A stretch of DNA of 64,000 nucleotides, taken from assembly GCF_002563955.1 (NCBI RefSeq), contig NZ_PDJE01000001.1, forward strand, positions 1,736,001 to 1,800,000, written 5' to 3'. The translations under genes were made by a program, and so were the position numbers. The notes below the pieces were generated by a model. The model was not told where the DNA came from and made no database searches. It saw nothing but the letters and a program-made list of their open reading frames with translations. Below, piece by piece: positions 27,901 to 38,151 of the stretch (within the stretch, counting starts at the first letter, position 1; every line of letters starts with the position of its first letter). Source of the stretch: Paramicrobacterium agarici (GTDB taxonomy: Bacteria; Actinomycetota; Actinomycetes; Actinomycetales; Microbacteriaceae).

Positions 27901-28732
27901 CGTGGTCAATCTCGTGCTCGAGCATGCGACGAATCGCCCGCGCGAGTCGCTCATGGTCATCACGGCAAGTCAGCGGCATGCGACGCGCGTGCAGCAGTCC
28001 GTGCTCGCGGCTTTCGCGCGGCGTGCCGATCTGGCGGACTTCATCTTGCGCGAGCGCGCCGAGCCATTCACCGTGCTCACACTCGAACAGTCGGTGGCCG
28101 AGAGCCGTGATCGGGTGATTTTCTCGCTGGGTTACGGCGTGACCCCGCACGGTCGCGTGCTGTCGACGTTCGGCACGCTCGGGGAGCCCGGAGGGGACAG
28201 GCTGCTCGCTGTCGGCATGACCCGCGCACGCCGCTCCATGGTGATCGTGACGTGCATTCGCCCCGAAGACATCGATCCCGAGCGCATGCAGCACGGCATC
28301 GCCGCGCTCGCTCAGCTTCTGCGAGAACCGCCGCGCTGGTCTCCGCGTCCACCCGTCGTCGAAGGTGCCGAGCCGATGATGCTCGATCTCGCGGAACGCC
28401 TCTACCGCAACGGGCTCTCCGTCGAGATCGGCTATCGCGGAAAGCTCGCCCTCGTGGCCAGCTACCGTGACCGCGCGATCATCGTCGAGTCAGACGTCGA
28501 GGTGGCGTCAGAGTCGCTTCGCGAATCGCTACGTCTTCGGCCCGAGGTGCTCAGGCGGCTGGGCTGGCATTATCTGCGGGTGCACGGTTTCGATCTCTTC
28601 AGCGATCCCGTCGCGGTAGCGAGCAAGGTCATGTCGATCGTCGGCGCTCCCGAGACGCAGCCCGCGCAGCCGGGCAATGATCGTGCCGCTCAGCTTCTCG
28701 ACACGGCACCGCAGCCCACGTTCGACGCGTGA
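24968..28732 (+). CDS. Giant SF1 helicase-like protein with degraded Walker motifs and a C-terminal nuclease-like domain
   Basis: This 1254-residue protein is built like DUF4011/SF1 (DNA2-NAM7-type) helicases. It has an N-terminal domain (about 40-260), a Q-motif-like DADAEQENVIAQI (288-300), the P-loop position (PGTGGTQT, 312-319), a Walker B position (FLVDAGAST, about 839-847) and motif VI (VGMTRARRSM). A C-terminal segment (about 1140-1230) resembles the REase/Vsr-like module (RRLGWHYLRVHGFDLFSDP). The P-loop lysine and the Walker B acidic pair are both missing, so ATP hydrolysis is doubtful. GGAGG lies 9 bases before the ATG. Confidence 0.82.
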   Translation: MSERAMSDDNSSLELAPNLTQPQQISMGDPTVEMGNVADDEWQRWRDDLAETGGVSPLLHFDDEREYRIELSAAHPGSLPQFITGNSTLLSNLIRDDVALRSARSAADLITTKGIELRTVRGLEAVHLAVGLAHWRHGGKNFCAPVLLRPLAIRRYGNDFELKLTGSITLNPELARALEEQFDIHLDARAFEALAMSEGVFKPQPVIDSLRGLTGHLDWFNVQPRLIVSSFCAVGAAMRQDAAELDHPVLDALAGNASARRLIESGTKLVDATGSDERSPSTDTLLLDADAEQENVIAQITEGQSVVVSTLPGTGGTQTIVNALGALVSEHKRVLVVSPRKSTLDGIRHRLNGVGLQGLAAHPRTLRRDIVQAISRNEKSTSPKVADIDDALVRLRKVLLDYRAGLARKDPALGVTISDMLSALTALSNRATPPSTTARLGYASLAQLATGRDEVAESLAHAATLGEFQYGPDDSPWYGANFSTTPEAKQAHELAKRINNVDLPRLLERAYELVGQTRMRPFESIDELGVYLRLMLDIRETLDKFQPAVFDRSLTELIAATGSRRESGSMSAGNRRRLKKLAREYVRPGVHIADMNASLRRIQQQRILLQRYVDSGLAPEVPLGIADVHVAHQKVVNDLAELDMPLGRTDHNSRLAALPIRSLVRVMSGLAAESTVMENLQERTTLITQLRELGLTPLLTDLSNRHVPADRVADELELAWWQSALEHMLATDKSLLGANTKVVDRLESDFRLVDEAHASASGQLLAGMLAETWRIGLVDWPEEARDLRSLLKSVPRATPAELEGVAPHLSRALSPVWLTSPYEVWQIPDSIRFDAVFLVDAGASTIAENVGAIRRAKQVVAFGDTVTQSPTPFHTAVADAASDAALAEDVESRHADSAMARLSDLLPGLTLTRSYRAGGEDLAELVNQRFYGGEIDSLPWAGSFLGHGSLTLDYVSNGHGMPDPDTGTVESVDPEVVRVVNLVLEHATNRPRESLMVITASQRHATRVQQSVLAAFARRADLADFILRERAEPFTVLTLEQSVAESRDRVIFSLGYGVTPHGRVLSTFGTLGEPGGDRLLAVGMTRARRSMVIVTCIRPEDIDPERMQHGIAALAQLLREPPRWSPRPPVVEGAEPMMLDLAERLYRNGLSVEIGYRGKLALVASYRDRAIIVESDVEVASESLRESLRLRPEVLRRLGWHYLRVHGFDLFSDPVAVASKVMSIVGAPETQPAQPGNDRAAQLLDTAPQPTFDA

Positions 28733-28734
28733 AC

Positions 28735-28941
28735 ATGAATGAGCGTCCCGAACCGGCGCCGCGCCGCATCGTCCGGTCGCGCGGAGGCAGACGGGCGACG
28801 CTTCCGGCAGCGCCCGGCACCGATCCCGAGCCGGAACGAGGGCGTCCTCGTCCGCAGAGCGACTCCGATGAGGCCTGGGGCGACGACCCCTCGGGAAACG
28901 ACCGCCGACTGCGCGCGGATAAACCGCCGCACTGGGGTTAA
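28735..28941 (+). CDS. Small basic/acidic hypothetical protein
   Basis: About 68 residues, rich in Arg, Pro, Asp and Glu, with no hydrophobic core; it looks disordered. It starts immediately after the helicase-like stop and ends RLRADKPPHWG. No ribosome-binding site of its own is obvious, consistent with translational coupling to the upstream gene (a GTG at 28729 is also possible). Function is unknown. Confidence 0.6.
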   Translation: MNERPEPAPRRIVRSRGGRRATLPAAPGTDPEPERGRPRPQSDSDEAWGDDPSGNDRRLRADKPPHWG

Positions 28942-28990
28942 GGTGGCGCGCCGCAGCCCTCTGCGGGGAACCGCGGCACGCCTGTCTGTG

Positions 28991-29416
28991 TCAGACGTGC
29001 TTGCCCGTGCCGGAGTCCTTCGTCGTGTCCTGCTGCAGCAGGTCGCGAATCTCGGTGAGAACGTCGAGCTCGGTGACGGGACCCTCCTCATCGACGACAC
29101 CGGCGTTCCGTCGCTCCTCTGCACGCGTGCGGAGCGTGTTGACGGGCAGAACAAAGACGAAGTAGACGACAGCGGCCACGATGAGGAAGCTGATGATCGC
29201 ACCGATCACGGCGCCGAACTTGAATTGTGCGCCCGCGACCTCGAGAACCAGCGCGTTGTTCAGGCTCTCGGCCTTGAACAGCAGTCCGACGAGCGGGTTG
29301 ATCAGGTTGTCGACGAGCGATGTGACGACAGCGGTGAACGCGGCTCCGACGACAACGGCGACGGCAAGGTCCATGACGTTGCCGCGCATGATGAATTCTT
29401 TGAACCCCTTGAGCAC
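28991..29416 (-). CDS. mscL: Large-conductance mechanosensitive channel MscL
   Basis: The 141-residue membrane channel releases solutes on osmotic downshock. N-terminal helix MLKGFKEFIMRGNVMDLAVA and TM1 (about 15-45, AVVVGAAFTAVVTSL) are canonical; TM2 is about 68-92 (GAVIGAIISFLIVAAVVYFV). The cytoplasmic helix (LTEIRDLLQQ) is present. Translation starts at GTG 29416 with a GAGGGGG leader. It is last in the cyclo-ligase/fmdB/mscL operon. Confidence 0.96.
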   Translation of the reverse strand: MLKGFKEFIMRGNVMDLAVAVVVGAAFTAVVTSLVDNLINPLVGLLFKAESLNNALVLEVAGAQFKFGAVIGAIISFLIVAAVVYFVFVLPVNTLRTRAEERRNAGVVDEEGPVTELDVLTEIRDLLQQDTTKDSGTGKHV

Positions 29417-29428
29417 GTATCCCCCTCG

Positions 29429-29668
29429 TTATGAGCCGGAGGAGCTTCCCCCGGAATCCGATGCTGTGGTTGAGGATACCGGCTTCGACGCCGATCGCGA
29501 GTCATTTCGGTAGAAGCCTGTGCCGTTGAACGTGACCCCGAGGTTTCCGAACACCTTGCGCAGTTGCCCGCCGCATGAGGGGCATTCCGTCAGTGACGCG
29601 TCGGAGAACTGCTGGTGAATATCGAAGGCGTTATCGCACGCCGTGCAACGGTAGGAATAGGTGGGCAT
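29429..29668 (-). CDS. FmdB-family zinc ribbon protein
   Basis: This 79-residue protein begins MPTYSYRCTACDNAF and carries two CxxC pairs (C8/C11 and C29/C32), the FmdB-type zinc ribbon. The tail is Ser-rich and disordered. The family was named from a putative regulator of formamidase; molecular function is unknown. It lies 6 bases after the folate cyclo-ligase gene and 12 before mscL, a common actinobacterial order. Confidence 0.9.
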   Translation of the reverse strand: MPTYSYRCTACDNAFDIHQQFSDASLTECPSCGGQLRKVFGNLGVTFNGTGFYRNDSRSASKPVSSTTASDSGGSSSGS

Positions 29669-29674
29669 GGTCTT

Positions 29675-30271
29675 TCACTCGAATGAGAAATCCAGAATGC
29701 GGCCCGGAGTCACGACGCCGTCGACCGGCTGGTCGTGAGCCTCCTTCGGTACTTCCGGGAGCACCTCGTTGTCGAAGACGACTGCGTACACGGGAGGACG
29801 TTTCTCCATGGAACCCAGCGTCTTGTCGAAATAGCCGCGGCCCCATCCTAGCCGGGTTCCCTGAGTGTCGACGGCGCACGCGGGCACGATGATGAGATCG
29901 ACATCGTTGATGGCGATCGGGCCCAGCAGCTCGCCGACGGCCTCGGGCATGCCCCACAGCCCTGTCTTCTCGACTCCCTGCTCACCGACGGTCCAATCGA
30001 GAAGGCCGTCTTCCCTGCTGATCGGAAAGAGAACCCGGATGCCGCTTGCCAGCGCCCAGTTGATGAAAGGCCGAGTGTTCGGCTCTGCCGTCGACGAGAG
30101 GTAACACGACACGGATCGGGCATCGAGTGCGGTCACGAGCGACTGCAGATTCTGCAGAAAGCCCTGCGTCGCCTGCTCCACTTCCGTCGATGTGAGGTTG
30201 TGGCGGCGTTCGCGAAGCTCGGCGCGCAGGGCGCGCTTCTCGTGATCTGAGGGGCTGGGCATGGGCCCCAT
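29675..30271 (-). CDS. 5-formyltetrahydrofolate cyclo-ligase
   Basis: The 198-residue enzyme converts 5-formyl-THF to 5,10-methenyl-THF with ATP, salvaging a dead-end folate. It shows the N-terminal KRALRAELRERR helix and the hallmark GTRLGWGRGYFDKTL motif near residues 134-148. An ATG at 30262, three codons in, is an alternative start. It heads the operon with fmdB and mscL and diverges from galU. Confidence 0.93.
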   Translation of the reverse strand: MGPMPSPSDHEKRALRAELRERRHNLTSTEVEQATQGFLQNLQSLVTALDARSVSCYLSSTAEPNTRPFINWALASGIRVLFPISREDGLLDWTVGEQGVEKTGLWGMPEAVGELLGPIAINDVDLIIVPACAVDTQGTRLGWGRGYFDKTLGSMEKRPPVYAVVFDNEVLPEVPKEAHDQPVDGVVTPGRILDFSFE

Positions 30272-30341
30272 TGTAGGTCGGGCGGCATCGATGCTTGTGT
30301 CATGAGGCGCGAGAGAGCGTCTGGCCGGTTACGCTTGGGGT

Positions 30342-31235
30342 ATGACAGCGAGAGTTCGTAAAGCCGTTATTCCCGCCGCAGGCTTGGGCACCCGTTTCCT
30401 GCCGGCGACGAAGGCTCTTCCGAAAGAGATGCTTCCCGTGGTGGATAAGCCGGCGATCCAGTACGTCGTTGAGGAGTCGGTCAGCGCGGATCTGACGGAT
30501 GTGCTGATGATCATCGGCCGGAACAAGAACGCGATCAGCAATCATTTCGACCGGGTGACGGAGCTTGAGCTGAATCTGCAGAAGAAGGGCGACACCCAGA
30601 AGCTCGAACGGGTCGTGAAGTCGCAGGAGCTCGCCGACATCTACTACCTGCGCCAGGGCGACCCGAAGGGGCTCGGCCACGCTGTCGCGAAGGCTCGCGC
30701 GCACGTCAACGATGAGCCGTTCGCCGTGCTGCTCGGAGACGACCTGATCGATGCGCGCGACCCGCTGCTGTCGACGATGATCGCGGAGCAGGAGAAGCGT
30801 GACGCGACGATCATCGCGCTCATGGAGGTCGACCCCGATCAGATTCATCTGTACGGTGCGGCGCAGGTCGAGCAGACCGATACCGAAGATGTCGTGAAGG
30901 TGACCGGGCTGGTCGAGAAGCCGGCGAAGGAAGATGCGCCGTCGAATCTCGCGATCATCGGCCGCTACGTGCTCAAGCCCGAAGTTTTCGACATCCTCGA
31001 GCGCACGGAGCCGGGTAAGGGCGGCGAGATTCAGCTCACGGACGCGCTGCAGGAACTTGCTGCCGATGACGAGCTCGCGGGCGGGGTCTACGGTGTCGTC
31101 TTCCGCGGACGTCGCTACGACACCGGAGACCGACTCGACTACATCAAGGCGATCGTGCAGCTCGCCCTGGACCGTGACGACCTCGGACCAGCCCTGGGGC
31201 CATGGCTCAAAGACTTCACCGGCTCTATCGACTGA
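30342..31235 (+). CDS. galU: UTP-glucose-1-phosphate uridylyltransferase
   Basis: The 297-residue nucleotidyltransferase makes UDP-glucose. The N-terminal signature AAGLGTRFLPATKALPKEML (12-31), the metal-binding LLGDD and the EKPAKEDAPSN loop identify GalU. Length fits the family. The product feeds GalE and envelope glycosyltransferases, both encoded later in the window. A GNAT gene follows after 41 bases. Confidence 0.95.
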   Translation: MTARVRKAVIPAAGLGTRFLPATKALPKEMLPVVDKPAIQYVVEESVSADLTDVLMIIGRNKNAISNHFDRVTELELNLQKKGDTQKLERVVKSQELADIYYLRQGDPKGLGHAVAKARAHVNDEPFAVLLGDDLIDARDPLLSTMIAEQEKRDATIIALMEVDPDQIHLYGAAQVEQTDTEDVVKVTGLVEKPAKEDAPSNLAIIGRYVLKPEVFDILERTEPGKGGEIQLTDALQELAADDELAGGVYGVVFRGRRYDTGDRLDYIKAIVQLALDRDDLGPALGPWLKDFTGSID

Positions 31236-31276
31236 CGCCAACGCTCATCCTCGAACGCCGGCAGGAGGACTGACCG

Positions 31277-31939
31277 ATGGTTGCTCCGCTGCCGACGCTT
31301 GAGCACGGGCGAATCGGCCTTCGCCCCATCAAGGTGCGGGACTCGAAGGTGCTCGAGCGTGAGCTTCTCGGAAATCGGACATGGCTGCGAGCCTGGGAGG
31401 CGACGAACCCGTATGGGGCCGGAAGCTTCGACGTTCGCGGCAGCATCCGCTCGCTCTTGGCACAGTCGCGGCAGGGAACCGGCCTTCCGTTCGTGCTCGA
31501 GTACGACGGCGAGTTCGCCGGTCAGCTCAACGTCTCGGGAATCACGTACGGTTCGGTCTCGTCTGCGACGCTCGGCTACTGGGTCTCTGAGCGGTTCGCG
31601 GGGCGCGATGTGACCCCGACGGGCGTCGCTCTCGTGACGGACTACTGTTTTGAGCGGCTCGGTCTGCACCGAATGGAGATCTGCATTCGCCCGTCGAACG
31701 CGCCGAGCCTGCGCGTCGTCGAGAAGCTCGGCTTTCGCTACGAAGGAATGCGCCGTCGGTACATTCACATCAACGGAGAGTGGGCCGACCACTTCTGCTT
31801 TGCTCTCGTGCGCGAAGAGCTCAACGAGTCGCTCCTCACGCGATGGCTCGGCAGGCGTGTGCCGCCAGATGCCTGTGTGATCCCCGAGGCGGACCGGCTG
31901 GCAGCGTCAGCGCCGCTTCGCATCTATCCGACTCGGTGA
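31277..31939 (+). CDS. GNAT acetyltransferase, RimJ/RimL-like
   Basis: The 220-residue protein has the RimJ/RimL-type N-acetyltransferase fold. It contains LGYWVSERFAGRDVTPTGVA, a variant of the acetyl-CoA pyrophosphate loop, and LHRMEICIRPSNAPSLRVVEKLGF, the standard C-terminal strand and helix. Such enzymes acetylate protein N-termini or small molecules; target unknown. It lies just downstream of galU, possibly co-transcribed, and GGAGG precedes the ATG. Confidence 0.9.
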   Translation: MVAPLPTLEHGRIGLRPIKVRDSKVLERELLGNRTWLRAWEATNPYGAGSFDVRGSIRSLLAQSRQGTGLPFVLEYDGEFAGQLNVSGITYGSVSSATLGYWVSERFAGRDVTPTGVALVTDYCFERLGLHRMEICIRPSNAPSLRVVEKLGFRYEGMRRRYIHINGEWADHFCFALVREELNESLLTRWLGRRVPPDACVIPEADRLAASAPLRIYPTR

Positions 31940-32004
31940 GGATGCTGGTAGGACACACCGAACGAATGACGGCTGTGTGCCGGTGTGACACGTAGCCTTG
32001 TGCC

Positions 32005-33027
32005 ATGGCTGGCGGCGGATTTCTCAGCGGGGGCATCGTCTTCGCAATCGCAGCCGTGCTCTGGCTCGTCTACCTGATTCCCACATGGGTGCGCCGGCAC
32101 GAGTACATGACGGCCGAGCGCAACTCCGTCCGGCTGCAGCAGACCCTGCGCATTCTCGCCGAGACGTCGGAGCTTCCCGACGAAGTGCGTGTCGAGGCCA
32201 CGGCGCGCGAGGTCGCAGAACAGCAGAAGCGACTCAAGCGCATTGAGGCGGAGCGCGAGGCTGCGCGCAAAGCTGAGAGTCGCGCTGCCGTCGAGGCGGC
32301 GCGTGCAGAATCGCATGCTGCCGCGATGCGCGCGAAGGCCGATGCCCGGGCAGCGGCCGCACGAGCACGCTCGCAGGCCGCAGAGGCAAAAGAGCGTGCC
32401 GCAGCTGAACACGCTCGTGCTCGAGCGAAGACCAGGCTCATGCGCTCGCGTCGACGCGCGCGTCTTGCCACAACCGTCTTCATGGTCGCGAGCGCCGTCA
32501 CGGCGGTCGCGACAGGTGTACCGGCCATGTCGACCGGGGCATGGATGCTGCCGGGCATCGCCGCGGGAAGCGTCGTCGTATCGATCGCGCTGCTGTCGCG
32601 TATGGCGACGATCGGCGCGCGAGTGATGCCAGCCGCGGCCGTGCCGCGCATGACGAACGTCGCCGAGCGTGAGATCTTCGATGCCGATCTGACGGACGAG
32701 CAGGAGGCCGTCGAGCGCACCTGGACGCCCACGTCACTGCCCAAGCCCCTGCACTTGTCGCAGGGTTCTGTTGCCGCGGCGACGCTCGCGGCAGAGGCGT
32801 CGCGCAAGCGTCTCCGTGAGGCGGCGCTCGCCGAGGCAATGGCGCAGAAGGCCGCAGAGGCGCAGCCGCAGGCGCTCTCGATCGAGCAACGGCGCGCCGC
32901 GAAAGACGAGCAGCGTGCCGCGCGGGAGCAACCGGCGCAGGCATCGCCCTATGCATCGATGGGCGTGGTCGATGAGGGCGAGATTCGAGCAGCCGATCTG
33001 CTGCGTCGGCGTATGGCCGCCGGATAG
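32005..33027 (+). CDS. Membrane protein with long Ala/Glu/Arg coiled coil
   Basis: The 340-residue protein starts with one membrane helix (about 7-28, GGIVFAIAAVLWLVYLIPTWV), followed by a charged alanine-rich coiled coil (about 60-150). Two further membrane segments lie at about 153-172 and 178-198, and the C-terminal region is disordered and Ala/Arg-rich. I recognise no catalytic motif. The pattern is typical of a conserved Microbacteriaceae protein of unknown function; a scaffold or envelope role is only a guess. Confidence 0.8.
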   Translation: MAGGGFLSGGIVFAIAAVLWLVYLIPTWVRRHEYMTAERNSVRLQQTLRILAETSELPDEVRVEATAREVAEQQKRLKRIEAEREAARKAESRAAVEAARAESHAAAMRAKADARAAAARARSQAAEAKERAAAEHARARAKTRLMRSRRRARLATTVFMVASAVTAVATGVPAMSTGAWMLPGIAAGSVVVSIALLSRMATIGARVMPAAAVPRMTNVAEREIFDADLTDEQEAVERTWTPTSLPKPLHLSQGSVAAATLAAEASRKRLREAALAEAMAQKAAEAQPQALSIEQRRAAKDEQRAAREQPAQASPYASMGVVDEGEIRAADLLRRRMAAG

Positions 33028-33087
33028 CCTGCTCACTCCTCGTGTCCGGAGAACGTGTCAGGACGTGATAATCTCGTATGCGTCTAC

Positions 33088-33160
33088 GGGCCTATGGCGC
33101 AGTTGGTAGCGCGTCTCGTTCGCAATGAGAAGGTCGGGGGTTCGAATCCCCCTAGGTCCA
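33088..33160 (+). tRNA. tRNA-Ala (anticodon CGC)
   Basis: GGGCCTA pairs with TAGGTCC, including the G3-T70 wobble that is the alanine identity element. D arm GCGC/GCGC, anticodon loop TTCGCAA (anticodon CGC) and T loop TTCGAAT are clear. CCG rather than CCA follows the discriminator A. Confidence 0.95.
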
Positions 33161-33192
33161 CCGTTTAAATGTCGCTGACCAGGCGTTGTGTA

Positions 33193-34749
33193 TCACGCGA
33201 CGTCGACGCGAACCTCATGCCAGCCTTCGGCGCCATCGGGAACGACCGGGACATCGTCTCCGCTTTGAACTGTGCCTTCGGCGTCGGTGGCACGAGCTTC
33301 GATGGTGTGCGCTCCTGGGGGAGCATCCCACTCATAGACCCACTGCACCCACGTGTCCGCTGAGATCGGCTCAGCGAGCCGACCCGGCATCCATTCGCCT
33401 CCATCGACGCGAACCTCCACCGCGCGAATTCCCGTGTGCTGCGCCCACGCGATGCCGGCAACGGCAATCGTGCCGACGTCGAGCGTCTTGCGTCCGGTCG
33501 GTACATCGATGCGCGAGCTGACCTTGACCGGACCCTTCTCAGCCCAGCCTCTGTTGGTCCAGTACGCGCTGGAACGCGCGAACGTTGTGACCTCGAGCTC
33601 GACGACCCACTTCGTTGCCGAAACATAGCCGTACAGGCCGGGCACGACCATGCGGACGGGTGAACCATGCTGGGGTGGAAGCGGTACGCCGTTCATGCCG
33701 ACGGCAAGCAGGCAATCGCGATCCTCTTGCTCGAGAACCTTGAGCGGTGTGCCAGCCGTGAAGCCGTCGATGCTCCGCGACAGCACCATATCGGCGCCCG
33801 CGCGCGGCTGCGCCCGTCTGAGGAGCTCTCGAATCGGATAACCGAGCCATGTCGCGTTGCCCGTCAGGTCTCCGCCGACCTCGTTCGAGACGCACATGAG
33901 CGTGATATTCCGTTCTGTGAGCGGCAGTTCGAGCAACTCGCTGAAGGTGAGCGTCAGCGGGTTGTCGACCATTCCCGTGACGCGCAGGCTCCAGTCGTCA
34001 GGCGCGATGGACGGAATCTGAAGTGCGGTGTCGATGCGATAGAAATAGCGATTCGGGGTGATCAGCGGTGTGATGCCCGTGACGTCGAGAGCGGCGCCTT
34101 CGGGAATCGGGGGAGCAGGGGCCGCGGGACGCGGCAGCTTGATCGCCTTTCGAGCGGCATCGACCGCGAGGGATCCGGCATTGATGGCCCGGGACCCCGC
34201 GCCGATGACGGCGGCGCCCACGGCCGTGCTCGCGAGCACGACGAAGAAGCTGCGCCGCGACGCGACACCGGGCTGTCTCTGCCCGGTGCTGGATGGACGA
34301 GCGTCTGCCTGCCAGTGCGTGAGCAGTCTGCCGATTCGCAATAGCGTAAACACCGCTCCGAGCGTCCCGACGACGGCAGGGATCGCCCACCAGGGATCGG
34401 ATTGCTCGCGCGTGGTCGCCGCAACGGTGGCGACGGCGCCGAGCACGCCGAAGATCACGACGCCCCACGGAGTACTGCGCACCTGGAGGATCCCTGCCGC
34501 CACCGCGGCCGCCACGAGAACGGCGGCGAGGAGCGTGAGAAGGAAGATCTTGTCGTTCGTGCCGAAGACGGCGATCGAGACGTCCTTTGCCCATGCGGGT
34601 GCGACATCGATGACGACAGAGCCGATTGCGATGATGGGACTGCTGGCGGGAGCGATGACGAGCGCAAGAGCTTCGGCAATGGCCGTCCCCACCGCCGCAC
34701 TCACGATCCCCGAGAGTGCGGCCCACGTCAGAAGTGGTCTCGGCTTCAT
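33193..34749 (-). CDS. Membrane molybdopterin-dependent oxidoreductase, sulfite-oxidase fold
   Basis: The 518-residue protein has about four N-terminal membrane helices (about 8-30, 38-50, 68-90, 95-140). A further hydrophobic helix follows a twin-arginine-like SRRSFFVVLAS (164-174), then an external sulfite-oxidase domain with the molybdenum-ligand cysteine C286 (LMCVSNEVGG) and HGSPVRMVVPGLYGY. The C-terminus is the Ig-like dimerisation domain (VRVDGGEWMP). Electron acceptor and substrate are unknown. The Tat-like motif inside a polytopic protein implies mixed Sec/Tat insertion. Confidence 0.9.
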   Translation of the reverse strand: MKPRPLLTWAALSGIVSAAVGTAIAEALALVIAPASSPIIAIGSVVIDVAPAWAKDVSIAVFGTNDKIFLLTLLAAVLVAAAVAAGILQVRSTPWGVVIFGVLGAVATVAATTREQSDPWWAIPAVVGTLGAVFTLLRIGRLLTHWQADARPSSTGQRQPGVASRRSFFVVLASTAVGAAVIGAGSRAINAGSLAVDAARKAIKLPRPAAPAPPIPEGAALDVTGITPLITPNRYFYRIDTALQIPSIAPDDWSLRVTGMVDNPLTLTFSELLELPLTERNITLMCVSNEVGGDLTGNATWLGYPIRELLRRAQPRAGADMVLSRSIDGFTAGTPLKVLEQEDRDCLLAVGMNGVPLPPQHGSPVRMVVPGLYGYVSATKWVVELEVTTFARSSAYWTNRGWAEKGPVKVSSRIDVPTGRKTLDVGTIAVAGIAWAQHTGIRAVEVRVDGGEWMPGRLAEPISADTWVQWVYEWDAPPGAHTIEARATDAEGTVQSGDDVPVVPDGAEGWHEVRVDVA

Positions 34750-34833
34750 GGAGTCACCTTAGGCCGCATTCTCGTGAGTTCTCCGATTATCCGATGTCTG
34801 GACGCACCCCACGTGCGCGCGTCACGCTGCTGT

Positions 34834-34859
34834 CGGATGCTGTGCCCTGACAGCATCCG
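34834..34859. repeat. Inverted pair of the window-wide octamer
   Basis: CGGATGCTGT (34834-34843) and ACAGCATCCG (34850-34859) form a perfect 10-bp hairpin with a 6-base loop, 20 bases before the mug start in a divergent intergenic region. It contains two head-to-head copies of GGATGCTG. Confidence 0.85.
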
Positions 34860-34879
34860 CGTGGCGCGAGAATGGGGCC

Positions 34880-35446
34880 ATGCCGTTTACTCGTGAGCAG
34901 CTCGAGTCCTTTCGCAATGCGCCCGTTCCCGATCTGGTTGATGATGGCGTTCTCCTGCTCTTCGTCGGGATCAACCCGGGACTCTGGACGGCGGCGACGA
35001 GCACGCCGTTTGCGCATCCGGGAAACAGATTCTTTCCCGCGCTCCGTGAAGCGGGCATCTTCGATGCGGGAACCACGTTCTCAGACGGTCTTTCGGACTC
35101 AGAACGCCGCCGGTTCACGAACGCAGGACTTGGCGTGACAAATCTCGTGAATCGCGCCACGGTGCGTGCAGACGAGCTCTCCCTGCAGGAGCTGCGCGAT
35201 GGGGCAGAGGCCCTTGAGCAGCGCGTTGCGCGACTCCAACCGCGCGTCGTCGCCATGGTCGGGCTTACAGCGTACCGGCAGGGGTTCAGGAGGCCGAAGG
35301 CGCGAGCGGGGCGTCAGGAGCAACGGCTCGCCGGCGCAGAACTCTGGGCGGTTCCCAACCCGAGCGGATTGAATGCTCACGAGACCATCGAAAGTCTCGC
35401 GCGCGCATACGCTGCGCCCGCGCGATCAGCGGGTGTCATCAGCTAG
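34880..35446 (+). CDS. mug: G:T/U mismatch-specific DNA glycosylase
   Basis: The 188-residue base-excision enzyme removes uracil or thymine opposite G. It has the MUG/TDG motif FVGINPGLWT (catalytic-site N32) and the DNA-intercalating NPSGLNAH motif near residues 161-168. The short N-terminal extension and length fit bacterial Mug. It diverges from the molybdopterin oxidoreductase gene; no operon partner is evident. Confidence 0.93.
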   Translation: MPFTREQLESFRNAPVPDLVDDGVLLLFVGINPGLWTAATSTPFAHPGNRFFPALREAGIFDAGTTFSDGLSDSERRRFTNAGLGVTNLVNRATVRADELSLQELRDGAEALEQRVARLQPRVVAMVGLTAYRQGFRRPKARAGRQEQRLAGAELWAVPNPSGLNAHETIESLARAYAAPARSAGVIS

Positions 35447-35525
35447 GAATGCCGTGCGAGGGCGCCCTTGATGTCTCGCAAAAAAAGTGGCGCAGTCGGG
35501 AATGATTCGAGAGCCCCAGCGTTAC

Positions 35526-35546
35526 ATTGAGTCGAAGGCACTCAAG
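35526..35546 (+). promoter_or_regulatory. HAIR-type operator (HspR site) upstream of the Clp unfoldase gene
   Basis: ATTGAGT (35526-35532), 7 bases, ACTCAAG (35540-35546) matches the HspR-associated inverted repeat CTTGAGT-N7-ACTCAAG at 13 of 14 positions. It lies 22-42 bases before the TTG start. HspR represses heat-shock genes such as dnaK and clpB in actinobacteria, so heat induction is expected. Confidence 0.88.
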
Positions 35547-35567
35547 TTTACTGTGGAGGTCAACACC

Positions 35568-38090
<2,523 letters not shown>

Positions 38091-38102
38091 TCACGCAACA
38101 CA

Positions 38103-38135
38103 CACGGCGGCTCCCGCATTGCGGGAGCCGCCGTG
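38103..38135. terminator. Bidirectional terminator between clp and the MFS gene
   Basis: CACGGCGGCTCCCGC and GCGGGAGCCGCCGTG form a perfect 15-bp stem with an ATT loop, lying between two convergent genes. There is no T run, so termination may be Rho-assisted. Confidence 0.8.
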
Positions 38136-38151
38136 CTCGCGTTCACTCCGG

